The translations under genes and the position numbers were made by a program. The notes under the pieces are model-generated. The model was not told where the DNA came from. It made no database searches and saw nothing but the letters and a program-made list of their open reading frames with translations. DNA of 64,000 nucleotides from Pararge aegeria (taxonomy: Eukaryota > Arthropoda > Insecta > Lepidoptera > Nymphalidae): assembly GCF_905163445.1 (NCBI RefSeq), contig NC_053181.1:2604001-2668000 (forward strand), given 5' to 3'. Shown piece after piece: positions 19,625 to 32,124 of the stretch (the first letter of the stretch is position 1; each line of letters opens with the position of its first letter).

Positions 19625-21053
19625 ATGATGACCCGCAGAGCCTTAGCGCGCCAGGAGCAATCCAAATTACAATTGGCCCTGAAAGAATTAAAGGCAAGCA
19701 AGGAGCTATGCACCCAATTGAATAATGAAAGAGACGAAAACGAAAAGGAATTATTAGAAGTCCTTGGGAATAATAATAGACTAAAATTAGAACTATCGGA
19801 TTTGCACATAAAGTATGTAGACATTGTAGAAGAGCGGGATAGACTTCAGTTATTAGTAAATAGGTTTGATGAGTGCTGAGTATGAGGAGGCTCTGAGCCA
19901 GATTACTACCCTGCAGCGGGAGCTAAGTGATGCCCACCACCAGATCACCGAACTGGAAGATGCAGCCCATAACACAACAGCAATACACACTCAAAGCCTA
20001 TATGAAGAATTAGTTGATAGGGCCCCACAGTTGGTTACTGCTGCTGCTGACATGTCTACTGCTAATACCAACTTCTCTAATTTATTGATAGTCAAATCAG
20101 ATACAGTAGTCAATCCCTGCAGCAGTAGGAAACTAAAAAAGTATATCAAAGTTAACCGATATATTAAAAAAACACAGAAACTGTTAAAAGTACATAAAAA
20201 TTCTGTTAAATCTCTGAAACCAAAGAAAGAACGTTTAGAATTATTGAATGAAATTAAAATGTATAGTTCACAGTTAGAAAGTAATAGATTAAGTTATGAA
20301 TCTGACACACAAATCCTAGAAGCACAAATAGCCAGATTGCAGACTTCTTTACGTACACTGGCAGTAAAGTTTGATATGTATCAAAGGCAAATGATATCTG
20401 AGTACACACAGACTTCAGATGAATGGCATAAGACAGAACAACCCAGTGGTAAATTAACTTCACTATCTACCCATAGTTTTGATAGTATAGGCAGTCATCC
20501 CCAGTTTGTGTCATCAGTGTCATCACCCTCTAATGTGAGAAAGGTGTGTGTCAGGTTAAGTAACTCAAAATCACAAAACATAAATATTAATAATAATTCC
20601 TTTATTGAAGCAAATGCTCATAGTAGCAGTTCAATAAAAACAATTATGTACAGCGATGAAATTGGATGTAACATGGGCTTATATCTTAACTCTCAGTTGA
20701 ATGGACACACAGTTTTGAACTACTGTTTACCCAACTCAAATTTAAAAGCTATTGTAGCTGCAATTTGTAGAAATAGGAATATGTTTGACTGTAAAACTAA
20801 TTTAATTATCATAATGGGAAATAGAGGGAATGTTAACAAACCTGAGCTGATTAAACTTATTGATTCTTTAAATACATTAAATGTAAATAGTATTGTATTA
20901 TACACATTTCCTTATTTTCATAACTTGCCACACCAAGAAAATACTATTAGGTATAATTTAAATATGACTTTGTACAATTTATGTACATATAATAAGAAAT
21001 TTCCTGTTATAGACTTTAGCAAATGTGCTAATCCTACTTATAATTTGTACTGA
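19625..21053 (+). pseudogene. LINE ORF1 protein, coiled coil plus SGNH-like domain, frameshifted
   Basis: Two overlapping frames, 19625-19879 (84 codons from ATG) and 19866-21053 (395 codons), make one ORF1 of roughly 475 aa if joined near 19865-19880. The first frame and the start of the second are heptad-rich (for example ELSDLHIKYVDIVEERDRLQ, then ALSQITTLQRELSDAHHQIT), indicating one long coiled coil broken by the shift. A basic stretch follows. The last 140 residues (YSDEIGCNMG, IIIMGNRGNVN, a terminal DFSKC) look like the degenerate esterase-like (SGNH) fold described for CR1-type ORF1 proteins; the usual GDS serine motif is not intact. The role would be RNA binding and packaging of the LINE RNA. 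The shift could be mutation, sequence error or, less likely, programmed frameshifting. No CCHC knuckle was seen. Confidence 0.75.
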
Positions 21054-21214
21054 GATAGATATTACCTATCACACTATTTTAAACAACAGATAGCTGTTTC
21101 GCTATCGTATTTTTTTACCATAACAGCCAAGAACTTGGCTAAACCAGCTGCTTTTATTGAGCAGTGTAATAGTTTTGACATGAAAACCTTGGAAATTATT
21201 CCAAGTCATTTTAG

Positions 21215-24192
21215 TTTAAACTAGTTAAGGAGACAACAGAGGCTTTCTCTTGCTTAGAAAAGCAGACAACTGAGTCTCCCTCAGGCATATATGAAAAAAA
21301 TTATAGTAAGGGGTCGCACAATGTACTATTAAACCAAAAATATAATAAAAAATCTAATTCTAATTATATCAACTTGGTTCACCAAAATATTCAATGTATT
21401 AGAGGAAAAGACTTAGAGATTGAATTATTTTTAAATGATTTTAACATTAGCATTTTATGTATAACTGAGCACTGGTTGAAAACCCATGAATATTTGTTTA
21501 ATTTTGGTAACCACCAGGTTGGTAGTTCGTTCACCAGGGTTACAGCGATTCATGGAGGCTCTTTAATTTTATTAAATAAAAATTTAAAATTTAAAAACAG
21601 AAACGATATTGTTAGCCTTTCTGTTGAACGGACAATAGAGCTAGCCTCGGTTGAACTAGAGCAATTTATAATTGTTACTGTTTATAGGCCACCCTTGTCA
21701 AACTTTGAACTTTTTGAAAAGGTAATGGATGAAGTGTTATTTAAAATATCAAAGTGTAATAAAAAGTTAATAATATGCGGAGATTTTAATGTAAACATTT
21801 TAGAAAATAACTCTTTAAGTATAAAGTTATTGAATTTATTTAAAACTTACAATCTATCAAATATGTTCATGGAGCCCACAAGAATAACTGCTACTAGCGC
21901 CACCTGTTTGGATAACATCTTTACAAATATAATTCCTATAAGCAAAAATATTATTAGTAAATTAGACTCTGATCATTGTGGTCAAATTATTCAATTTGAA
22001 AATGTGAAGAAAAATGTTTCTAAACGTAAAATAACATTTGTTCCTGTAACATCCAACCGCATAGAGAAAATGAGATATAGCCTAGTAAATGACCTCCCAT
22101 TCCTACCCTCAGGGGCGACTCCAAATGCAATGTACAGCTCCTTTTTCAATACCTTTAATAGACTATTTCATTCTATATTTACTAGTAAGTCGGTTGTGAT
22201 TACTGATACATTAAATTTTAGTGAGTGGGCGACAGTTGAACTTCATAAAAATAGGCAAAAGCTGTACGAATTGTATGCTGAACGTCAATTTAACACTGGT
22301 GATAAGTTTGGGGATTATGTTAAATTGTTTTCCAAGAATTTTAAACGCGCTTGCCACTTAGAAAAGACGCGATACATCAAAAATAAAATTAAAAATAGCA
22401 GCAATGCAATCAAAACTACTTGGAACATAATTAATGAGGAGACGGGAAGAGTAACACCACGAAATATTAACTTTAAACTTAATGTAGATAATAAAGCCTT
22501 AACAACAGATTTCGAGGTGGCTACTGCTTTTGAAACCTTCTTTACCAACATTCCCGTCTCCACAACAGAATCATTAAACTCTTCACCAGATATGGCTCTC
22601 TCTCTATTAAAGGAAAATGTGCCTGAGTGTAACCATTCTTTTAAATTCACGCATGTTAGTGGCTCTGACGTTATTAAAGCCTTTAAATTATTAATTAATA
22701 AAAAACAAATGATCTGTGGGGCATTTCCGTAAACGTTGTCAAATCATTAATTGATATTGTTGCACCCGACTTAGCCTTAATATTTAATAATTGTATAGAT
22801 TGTGGTGTGTTTCCTGACTTAATGAAACTTAGTAAAATAGTTCCATTGTTTAAATCGGGTAGTACTTCTGACCCCACTAACTTTAGACCAGTATCCGTAC
22901 TACCCACTTTCAGTAAAATCTTTGAAAAACTCATTTTAAATCAATTACTTTACCATTTTCATAAGTATAATTTACTTCATATTAAGCAATTTGGTTTCAC
23001 ACGGGGTCGCTCAACAATCGACGCAGGTGTTGAGCTAATACAAAACATATTTGAAGCCTGGGAGGAGTCACGTGATGCACTTGGTGTGTTCTGTGACTTA
23101 TCTAAGGCGTTTGATTGTGTTCAACACGAAACGTTAGTTAGGAAACTACACCACTATGGAATTCAGGGTGTAGCTCTAGACTTAATGAGTAACTATCTAC
23201 GCGATAGAATTCAGAAAGTCGACGTGAATGGAAAACGGTCTAATGGATCAGTTATGAAAATAGGTGTCCCACAGGGGTCTATATTAGGACCATTTCTGTT
23301 CCTTATTTACATTAATGACCTTCCTTACCTTGCCAAGGATAAACACGGGATAGTTCTGTTTGCCGATGATACATCACTGACTTTTAAAATAAATCGACGT
23401 GAACTAGCTTTTGACGACGTAAACAACTCTCTCGCTAAAGTGGTACAGTGGTTTGAAGCTAATAATTTGGTTCTTAACGGAAAAAAAACCAAGTGTATAA
23501 AATTCACTTTACCTAATGTTAAACACGTGAAAACCACTGTACTACTTAATAATGAGGAACTGAAACTGGAGGATACGACAGTTTTTCTAGGAATAACGTT
23601 AGATTCTAAACTTCAATGGGGCCCTCATGTAAATAATTTATCGAACAGGCTTAGTTCTGCTGCCTATGCGGTAAAGAAGATACGCCATATGACCGACGTA
23701 GAAACTGCTAGACTGGTATATTTTAGTTACTTTCACAGCATTATGTCATATGGAATTTTACTTTGGGGTAATGCTGCTGATATTAGCACTATTTTCGTGC
23801 TGCAGAAGAGGGCTGTTCGTTCTATCTACAAAATGGGTCCGAGAGAGTCATTGAGAGATAAATTTAAAGATTTTAAAATAATGACAGTGTATAGTCAGTA
23901 CATATTTGAAAATTTAATGTACGTCCATAAAAACATTTCTAAATTTAAGAAAAAATGTGACTGCAATAATTTAAACATTAGAAGTAAGAATAAACTTACA
24001 GTGCAATATACTAGGTTACATAAAATTCATAATTCGTTTAAAGGAAATTGCATACAATTTTACAATAAACTACCAATTGACATCTTGGAGATGTCTCTTA
24101 AAAAGTTCAAAGTTTGTATTAAACGTAAGCTTATAGAAAAGTCCTATTATAGTATAAAGGACTACGTCAACGATAAAAAAGCTTGGGTGTAA
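21215..24192 (+). pseudogene. LINE ORF2: AP endonuclease and reverse transcriptase, one frameshift
   Basis: The frame is open from 21215 but has no clear upstream ATG; the recognisable protein begins near 21368. The endonuclease part shows QNIQC, ITEHWL (catalytic Glu), IICGDFNVNI (Asp/Asn pair) and SDH near codon 200, the full set of AP-like motifs. At an A6 run near 22702-22707 the frame shifts by one base, giving a stop at 22730-22732. The continuing frame (to 24192) carries the reverse transcriptase: FRPVSVLPTFSKIFEKL, FCDLSKAFDCV, GVPQGSILGP and FADDTS (catalytic Asp pair), then the thumb and a C-terminus ending DKKAWV. Together about 990 aa, normal for the group. A one-base loss in a homopolymer could be a sequencing error, so the element may be less broken than it looks. 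Confidence 0.85.
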
Positions 24193-24462
24193 ATTATTGC
24201 TCTAACCAGGTTGCTCTTCTAATAATTTAAAATGACATTGTGAGATGGCGATAACAAAAAAAAAAAAAAAACACCCGGCTAAGTTTGTTGTGGGCTTCTT
24301 CTTAGACTGGGACGCGTTTGGAACCCTCGTAGCTTTAGTTTTAAGTTTACGAATGTGGTTATCGCCATCATCTCACTACCGTGTAATTCTTATGTACGCA
24401 TCAAAAGTGCCACCTGTGGGCCTACTTGAATAAAGATATTTTTGACTTTGACTTTGACTTTG

Positions 24463-24563
24463 AATATATTAAGAGATTGAAATTAAAAATTTAATGATGT
24501 AAGTTTATTGTTTAAATAAAATAAGGCAAAATCTAGCCCGGCGAAGCGGGCTGGGCACGCTGG
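24463..24563 (+). mobile_element. Helitron 3' fragment in A2
   Basis: The last 101 bp of the Helitron at 10869-11265, with the AGCCCG/CGGGCT hairpin and CTGG end at 24560-24563. It lacks its 5' part because the duplication edge cut through it. Confidence 0.7.
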
Positions 24564-24590
24564 TATATAATAAAATTATACACAATATTA

Positions 24591-24894
24591 TGTCATCGAC
24601 CCATTACCAGCCCACTATAGAGCACTGGTCTCCTCAATGAAAAGCAGTTAAGGCCGTAGTCCACCAAGCTCGCCCAGTGCAGATTGGTGGACTCCACACA
24701 CCTTTGAGAGCATTATGGAGAACTCTCAGACATGCAGGTTTTCTCACGGTGTTGTCCTTCACCGTTGGAGCAAGGCATATGTTAATTGCTTAAAACGCAC
24801 ATAACTTAGAAAAGTAAGAGATGCGTGCTGGGATTCGAACTCGGCCTTTCGAAAGTGAAGTAGAAGTCCTAACCACTGGGCTATCACCGTTTTC
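24591..24894 (-). mobile_element. SINE family S1 (in A2)
   Basis: Duplicate of 11293-11597, with C at 24671 in place of G. It was copied as part of the 8-kb segment, not by its own retroposition. Confidence 0.85.
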
Positions 24895-25619
24895 GCAATA
24901 CCGCGCAAGTACCTCTCATAATTACGAGTACTTCAAAATTTTGTGGCGAATCTATGTAAATTTTATAAATTTGTCGATGTTATAAAACTGCCGAAAGTAA
25001 AAAGAGCATGGACTTTTTTAATATAATAACATCTTGTCGCGAAGGTTCGTGACTTGTAAAAGTTATTTATTACTTGGTCATTATTCATTTCATACGCTTT
25101 GTGTCGGTGAAGTTTTCATTACTTTCTTTTCTTCTTCCACTAAGCGTTTTTCATCTAGGTGGGGCTCACTTTCCAGCATATTCTAGCCTCACTGCCCGTT
25201 CTTGAGCATGCTATTTTTTAATTCTATTCAATAAGAACTAAGTTCGTGAAATCTAGCCAGCGCTTTTTAGACGGTCTCGTGTTTTAGCTTCAGAGAAGGC
25301 AGTGTTAAGGCAATCGGTTGTCGACCTCACTTGGTTGTCTCCATATACTGCGAAGATTTTAAGGCAGTTTTTTCTATTATGTACATAAACGTTAAGTGAA
25401 TTTTTTTATATAGCCTAATAATTCTCCAAAAACTTAGGCCATTAAAATGTTAAAGAGATTTTTCTAATCTAACTGTGCCAGTAGTTTGCGCGATCAAACA
25501 AACATAAAAACAAACTGATCAGTTTTATTATCAGTATAGGTGGATAAATATTTAAAAAAAAAAACGTTTAAAAGAATTGATAATAAATAAAAATAAAGCT
25601 CCGCCGCGACAGCTGCTGC

Positions 25620-25691
25620 TGCCGTGACCAGGATTCGAACCTGGGTTACTACGGCCACAACGTAGGGTCCTAACCACTAGACGATCACGGC
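25620..25691 (-). tRNA. tRNA-His(GTG)-like gene (A2 copy)
   Basis: Identical to 12323-12394, with complete acceptor, anticodon (GTG) and T arms. It was copied with the segment. Same reservation as for the A1 copy: shared non-tRNA flanks point to a mobile tRNA-His unit. Confidence 0.75.
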
Positions 25692-25696
25692 TGTCG

Positions 25697-27134
25697 GAGC
25701 TGGTAGTTATATTGACGAATATAACCATCGCTCTGAGCAAAATTTAAGTTACTTTCACTTGTAATTCCGCAACAAGCACAAGTGAAACTTGCATAACGCT
25801 TTAGTTCGTTTTGATGACCACTCTGACGCAGTGCTGAGTTTCGTGATCTTTTAAATGAAGGTCCCTGGTTCCCTTCTTGGGAATTTATAATTTCCGAATT
25901 TAACTTTGGTACAAAACCCAAAGTAGCCTTGGCTACAAAGAAAAGCGTCTAGTGATTTAAATTATAAAAATATACAAAACATATTATAAATTGCGACAGG
26001 ATAGCTACCGACTGCTACAAACCACAATGATGGAGGAGATTGCAGGAAAAGAGGGGATGGAGGGAATAAGAAGACCTGACTACGAAATAAACGGAGCAGA
26101 GCGGACGGGTGAACTCTTTCGTTTAGCCAAATGTTTAAAGAACTGATTGCTGACCTTCTGTAATGGAGAGGCATTTGAAGAAGAAGATAACAAACATACA
26201 ACGCACGTAAATTTGCTAAATGATCGTTGTTACCCGTCCCGTTATCATCATAAAATTAGTTTTTGTTCGGTGTGATTTTACCTTTACTAAGATGTAACCT
26301 AACCTAACGAGAATCCCATCACGAAAATTTTCGGCAAAACTCAATTCAATTTATCCAGCGCTCGCAATATATAGGATTAAATAAATCCAAAGTGACTAAA
26401 TTTCTATCTTACAATAATGATTGTTTCAGGGAAAATTGAAAAGAAAATAAAGATGAAAAGAATTTTTCAATTTTTTTTAAGTTTCTTGACTTAGCCAGAG
26501 TGTACGCTGATCAATTTGATAATGCGATTTGGTTTAGTGAAAACAATATACGTACTTAGATATTATTATAATAAAAGTGAAAGCTTTTTATGCATGTGAA
26601 ATAACAAAATTGTTGGATGAAAATGAGACTAGTATACTGTATAAGTAGACTTAGGGTTCATTGGTACTCTAAGTATAAAAAAATGGTTATGTTCCAGTAG
26701 AACCACGAACACATTTAGAAACACAATTTACACAGTAAAAGCTACAATGATATAAAATGGGAAAAATGTTCTCCCACACGAGTTATGCAATTATTTTTAG
26801 ATAGGCAGTGCTTTTATGCATGCACCAAGTGCATACCGCTGGATTTTGTTCGTTTAATTTACTTTTTATTAATATTATATAGTTAGTTAATGTTAGCTTT
26901 TTATGGTAACATAAAAAAGCAGTACTAGATACATCTTTCAAATAGTTTGATGGCATGAATGAAATTTTATACATTGCCTATTTTATACCTTCCTACACTG
27001 GATACACTTCCATCTTGTTTGTGTAGTTGTAAGCTACTTTAACACTATTTATTGCATGCGGTGTTTACCTGTAAGTAGATTTACATTTTGTCTTCATACA
27101 GTATAAGCTAGTTTAAATTGTTTTTTTGAAATGT
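25697..27134. other. Unassigned part of A2
   Basis: Duplicate of 12400-13837, with no differences that I could see and no recognised gene. Confidence 0.4.
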
Positions 27135-27514
27135 AAAGCTGTTGGTAAACCAAATAAAAAATTGGTTGTCTGTAAAGTCGGCTTACTGACGATAGTTGAA
27201 CGTGACAACGTCGTAAGAAAATACTGATGGAATGGTTGCATTTCTCAAAAGACAATTTTAATTTTATTTGTTTGATAGATATTATCGTTGCTATAAACAA
27301 TTGACACCACATTCACTTTTCACTGCACTTCAACCTTGCCGAAAACATGTAAATGTATTATTGTATATAAGCTGTCCACGCGGACGCATCGCTCACTCAA
27401 GTAGGAGAGAGACAGATGTATGGAACGCCTCAGAGCGAGGTAACGCCGCATACGTCATGTTTTTTCGTGCGTGCAGCCGGCTCCATCGAATTATAAGACG
27501 TTGTCACGTCAAAA
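27135..27514 (+). repeat. Unclassified TIR-bearing repeat, family U (in A2)
   Basis: Duplicate of 13838-14217. Confidence 0.6.
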
Positions 27515-27784
27515 ATACAATAAAAAATGCCAACGGGTCTCGATACCCGGATTGGCCAAGATTTGTTGAAATTGGAATTTTATTTAATAAAAATTGTCAT
27601 TGCAAGAATGTAGTCCAGCTCGTGCCTCGGGGAGCCCGTTAAGCCGTTGGTCCCGGTTGTTATAATTTTTATGTGTATGTGTATAAGTACCTCTATGTTA
27701 TGAGAGAAGAGGCATATGCTCAGGTGAAATGTTAATAGGCTGATGATGATGATTTTAGATTTAAGGAATTAAACAATTAAAACA

Positions 27785-27806
27785 TCACTGTTAAATTCAA
27801 AATTCA
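27785..27806 (-). mobile_element. CR1-like LINE tail stub (A2)
   Basis: Duplicate of the stub at 14488-14509. The remainder of the same LINE resumes at 32125 after the hAT. Confidence 0.7.
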
Positions 27807-28689
27807 TTTATGATTAGTGTTTCCCAAATTCAGTCTTGGTCTTGCAGTCTTGGTCTTGTTCTTGCGTTTTTGCAAGACCAAGACCAAGAACAAGACCGCG
27901 TATTTTTAGCAAGACCAAGACCAAGACTGACCGTGCAAGACTTGAGCAAGAACAAGACATAGCCTGCAAGACTCTTGCGTCTTGCAGCTAGGACTTAGCG
28001 CTATTTCACGGAGTAGTTAGGTGTAACAGTTCGGTGTATAGGTAGGTAGGTACGCTTAGGAATTCTATGAGACGCAAAAAACTATATCAAAGAATATGAA
28101 AAACTGGACCTATGCGCATTACGACTAATACCATAAACATAGCGAATAAAAAAATATCTATTAAAATCAAACTGAGTGCATGCATAGTTATGTTTTAACC
28201 ATCGGCACTTTGATAATGCGGCATCAAAGGTTTTGTACTTACTTCTCAAAGAAATTTGCCGCTTTTCGGAAGTACATGGTTATGATACACGCGCCGGCGG
28301 CTTCTTTTGAAATCTAAAACAATCGTTGCCGCCGCGCCGAAATCATAACATTTGACACTATTCATGCAAAATAATTTCGAATTTTAAGAGTACCTACAGG
28401 TGTTCCAAAGAATAAATAAGTTTCAGAGTGCTTAGAATGAAAATGAATACATTATACTGATCACGCAAGTAGTATTATGATTAGGATAAAATGGTGAGGA
28501 TAGGTAGTAGATGTCATAATAATTCATTCTAGTAAGTAATTATAATATTGATTACTTATATGGTTTTAAACTAATTACTTAGGTACTATTATTGTACATT
28601 TAGTCATTATATTTCTTAAGTTTTTACAAGAAAAAATAGCAAAAAAGTGTTCGAATATCTCTGAGAGAGATGATGAGAGTAAGTATTTA

Positions 28690-28827
28690 CTAGCTGTGCC
28701 CGCGACTTCGTCCACGAGGAATAGTAACTTTGGAGGTATAGTGACGTTCAGGATTTATTTATTTATTTTAAAACTTCTGTCATCAAACATACAAACGAAC
28801 TCTTCAGCTTTATAATATTAGTATAGA
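28690..28827 (-). mobile_element. Short Helitron inside hAT (A2)
   Basis: Duplicate of 15393-15530, with A|TC start and CTAG|T end. Confidence 0.7.
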
Positions 28828-29159
28828 TGCACGCCAAAACATTCACTTATATGTAAAGAATAGTGATTGGCACTAATTCTTTACATATATTTTATTCACG
28901 GGTCGCGTCTGTACAAGTAGGTAATATTTAGTGTGTGTTTGTACGCCGCACGCGGCATCGTTCGATTTGCGGCGGCATCCTTTTCATAGAGCCGGCACGT
29001 GGCGAGGCGGCGCGGTAAAAAGCAAGGAAACGTACTATAAATGAAGGAATTATTTTAATTCCAGTCATTTCCAATTGAGCTGTGCTTCGATTCTAACTTA
29101 ATAATTGTTTTTACTAATTCTCGTTGTTTTCTAAAAACGTATCACGTGTACAATTTAAT

Positions 29160-31538
29160 ATGAGTGACGAAGATTCAAATTATTCTAGTCCGAGTAACGA
29201 GAGTTTGAGTCACAGATCTAAAAGACCCAAAAGCAAATTTGAGGAGTTTTTCGAAATAATTCATGCATCCCAAACTGCCTTGTGTAAATTGTGCCAACAT
29301 AAAAAGATTGAAATAAAAATGAAAAACAGAAACACTTCAGGCTTAAGGAAACATCTAATGTCTTTCCACAAAAAGGAATCAGAAATATTTCTTCCTGTTA
29401 AACCAAAATTAAGTGGAGATATCACAAGCTTTTTAGTAACCGCTGGAAGAAGTGGACAGGTAAGAATATTTTTTTAACAGTTAAAAGAATTTTAACTCCG
29501 CGTAGCTATTCATGCGATACTTTCAAAAACGCCATTAACTTACGTAAGTATTTTTGAGTTAGTGGTGTTTTCATCTAGGGGTGCGACATATTAAGTATGT
29601 AATTATCGTCTTAAATATTTTTTATAAACACCCATATTTTCATTTAATCGGCCAGTAACAACTAAGTACTTTATTTTGGTAAATTACAGTACAGTGCAAC
29701 CTTAATATAACAAATATCAATTTAACGATTTTCTCGATTTAACAACAACAAACCTCCTCCTCTTATACGCTCAAACCTAGTATGTTTTAAATAATAACAC
29801 AAGATTTATTGTTTTGTTTCAGTCGGAAAACAGCAGTGACAACATCACGACAGCTACAGTTGATTGGGTGGTGAAAAAATATCTTCCCTTCTCATTTTTC
29901 GATGACGAAGCTACACAAGTATATTTTCGACGTATTTGCCCTAATATGGTGTTTCCTAAAAGGTCTACACTTAGAAGGAAAGTCAAAGAGCGATTTGAAG
30001 AGCTCCAATTGAATCTCAAGGAACGACTTCAACCATTATCATCTAAAATGTCGTTTACCATTGATGGGTGGACGTCAATTGCTGGTAGGAGTTACTACGG
30101 GGTTACTATTCATTATATAGACAACGAATGGAAGTATCGATCTGTAGTTCTTGATTTTATACCATCACGCGGTCGACATACTGGGGAAGATATTGCAACG
30201 ATTTTCCATGAATGTTTATTGGAATATGGCATAATTGATAAAATACAAGGTATCACGGTCGACAACGCAACTGCAAATACCAAATTTATGTATGAACTGG
30301 GCAAACAGCTGCCGCCACACTTTGATTCAGACAATCAACATTTCCGGTGCTTTGCTCACATTTTAAACCTTGGTGTACAAGATTTATTAAAGACCTTAGC
30401 ATTACACTGTGAGTCTGACACTAACGCGCAAGATCAGCAGTACGAAGACTATGCAGACGAAACTGAGGATGAGGAAGATGAAGAATCTGCACCAAATATT
30501 GCTGACTCGCGTACATCTGTAACAATATTACGCAGTATTTCCAGTAAAATAAAAAGAAGTGAGATAGTGAAGAAGAAGTTTCAGTCTGCTTGTGAAGCAG
30601 CTGGCGTGCCATCAAATCTAAATGCCATTCTTGACTGTCCAACGAGATGGAATTCCACACATGATATGATTAGATTTGGTTTAAAAGTGAGAGCGGGCAT
30701 TGACATATTGTGCAGTTCTGTCACCGAATTGAATGATTTTCAAATCACAGCTAATGAATGGCAGGTACTCGAAAAATTACATAAATTTCTAATAAACTTT
30801 AAACTTTTAAGTACAAAACTTGGTGGAGACAAATATGTTACGTTACCGCTAGTCATTGTATCATTTAATCTCTTGCTAGATAAAATTGAATCCATGGTAA
30901 AACAGTTAGATGAGAAACCTAATCGATCTGAAGTGGATGAAAGGCTCATTCTAGCTTTCCAAGCAGCTCGAGACAAAATGCTTAAACATTACAAGAAGAG
31001 CAACTGGATTTATTGTACTTCTTTAATTTTAGACCCAAGGCATAAGGCTCAGACTTTTGACCTGACAATGTGGGGGAAGCAACTTAAAACAGAAAGTCTG
31101 CGCAAGTTCAATGAACTTTATGAAGAATATAAAAGTCTACACTCACTGAACAAATCTCTGGAATTACCAGAAAAAGACAATAAAGTATGTGATGAAGATG
31201 AAGACGTAATAGACTTTGATAAACTCTATGAATGTCCCTCGACGTCATCTGGATCTTGTCTTCAAGGCTTAGTGATAGACGAGTTGGAGGAGTACCTGAG
31301 AAAACCAAGAACTGCCAGCTCGGAAGACATTTTAGATTGGTGGAGGACGCATGAGACAGAGTATCCGATTTTATCGAAAATGGCCCGTGATTTTCTCTCA
31401 ATACCTGCAACTTCAGTACCTGCTGAGAGGTTATTTTCTAAAGCATCATTAGTAATTAGAAAACATAGAAATAGGTTAAGTGATGAGTCAGCCAGATGGT
31501 TACTTTGTATTAATTCTTGGTCAAAAGAATTGATATAA
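29160..31538 (+). CDS. hAT transposase, two exons (A2 copy)
   Basis: Exon 1 is 29160-29459, intron 29460-29822, exon 2 29823-31538, encoding 671 aa. Layout as in the A1 copy: BED finger (C42, C45, H65, H70), D181, D247, C276/H279 and E635. Two coding differences were seen: a silent change in a Gly codon near 30230 and Gly384 to Arg (codon at 30672-30674), just after the conserved CPTRWNSTHDM block. Whether Arg384 impairs activity cannot be judged from sequence; the residue is outside the catalytic motifs. There are no stops or frameshifts, so both copies could be expressed if the promoter is active. Confidence 0.92.
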
Positions 31539-32124
31539 AGTATCATAACCTAATGATAAAGCTGTTGATTTGTGTTGTATTTTATTTTTTATTCAAATAA
31601 ATGATAAATCGTAAAACTCTTTTATTAAATTTCTTATAAGTTGAGGGTTCAATCTCTTTCTAGACAGATAAGTATTGTTCTTTAAAATACAGTCAAGTTA
31701 TTGTAATTAATTTGTTTTTTTACATGTTTTAGCAAATGTAAGCTTATAAATCATAAATGTTTATTAAGAAACAGTTACTTCCATGGAAAACGACATATAG
31801 GTCAGTTGATTTTTCGAATTTCTTATCAAATCTTCAGTTATTTATTAATCTGCTTGATCTTTACTATGGCTATGTTAATTCAAGCTCACAATATTCCAAT
31901 TCTAATACGTTTTTCTAAGATTTAAAGTAAACTTTAATAAATAGTAATAGACTAATAGGTAATTGCAAGACTTGCAAGACTCTTGCTGCAAGACCAAGAC
32001 CAAGACCAAGACTGGGAGCGCAAGACCAAAACCAAGACCAAGACCAGGTGTATTGGCGCAAGACCAAGACCAAGACTGGCTAAGTCTCGTCTTGTTCTTG
32101 CATTTGGGCAACACTATTTATGAT

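Larger units (their letters stand above)
19189..24462 (+). mobile_element. Full-length LINE, CR1/Jockey group, at the duplication junction
   Basis: The 5,274-bp element has a 436-bp 5' leader, ORF1 (19625-21053), ORF2 (21215-24192) and a 270-bp 3' UTR ending in a (TTTGAC)n tail at about 24450-24462. It has no long poly-A tail; the 3' hexamer repeat is the retroposition end. Each ORF has one frameshift. There is no short target duplication; instead its 5' end touches the end of A1 and its 3' end touches the start of A2, so the flanking direct repeats are 8 kb. A 5'-truncated relative lies at 46711-47142. Clade (CR1, Daphne or Jockey) was not resolved without a tree. Confidence 0.9.
27815..32116 (+). 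mobile_element. hAT transposon (A2 copy)
   Basis: Duplicate of 14518-18819 with the same TTTATGAT target duplications at 27807-27814 and 32117-32124, the same TIRs and both AAGAC arrays. Sharing the same target site proves that this copy arose by segmental duplication and not by a second transposition. Confidence 0.92.

Noticed and set aside
19189..24462. Reading the central insert as an LTR retrotransposon bounded by the 8-kb repeats as LTRs
   Set aside because: The insert has AP endonuclease and LINE-type reverse transcriptase with a hexamer tail and no gag-pol, integrase or protease; the flanks contain unrelated elements.
27815..32116. Second independent hAT insertion
   Set aside because: The target duplication, nested Helitron and flanks are identical to the first copy, so it was duplicated with the segment, not transposed.
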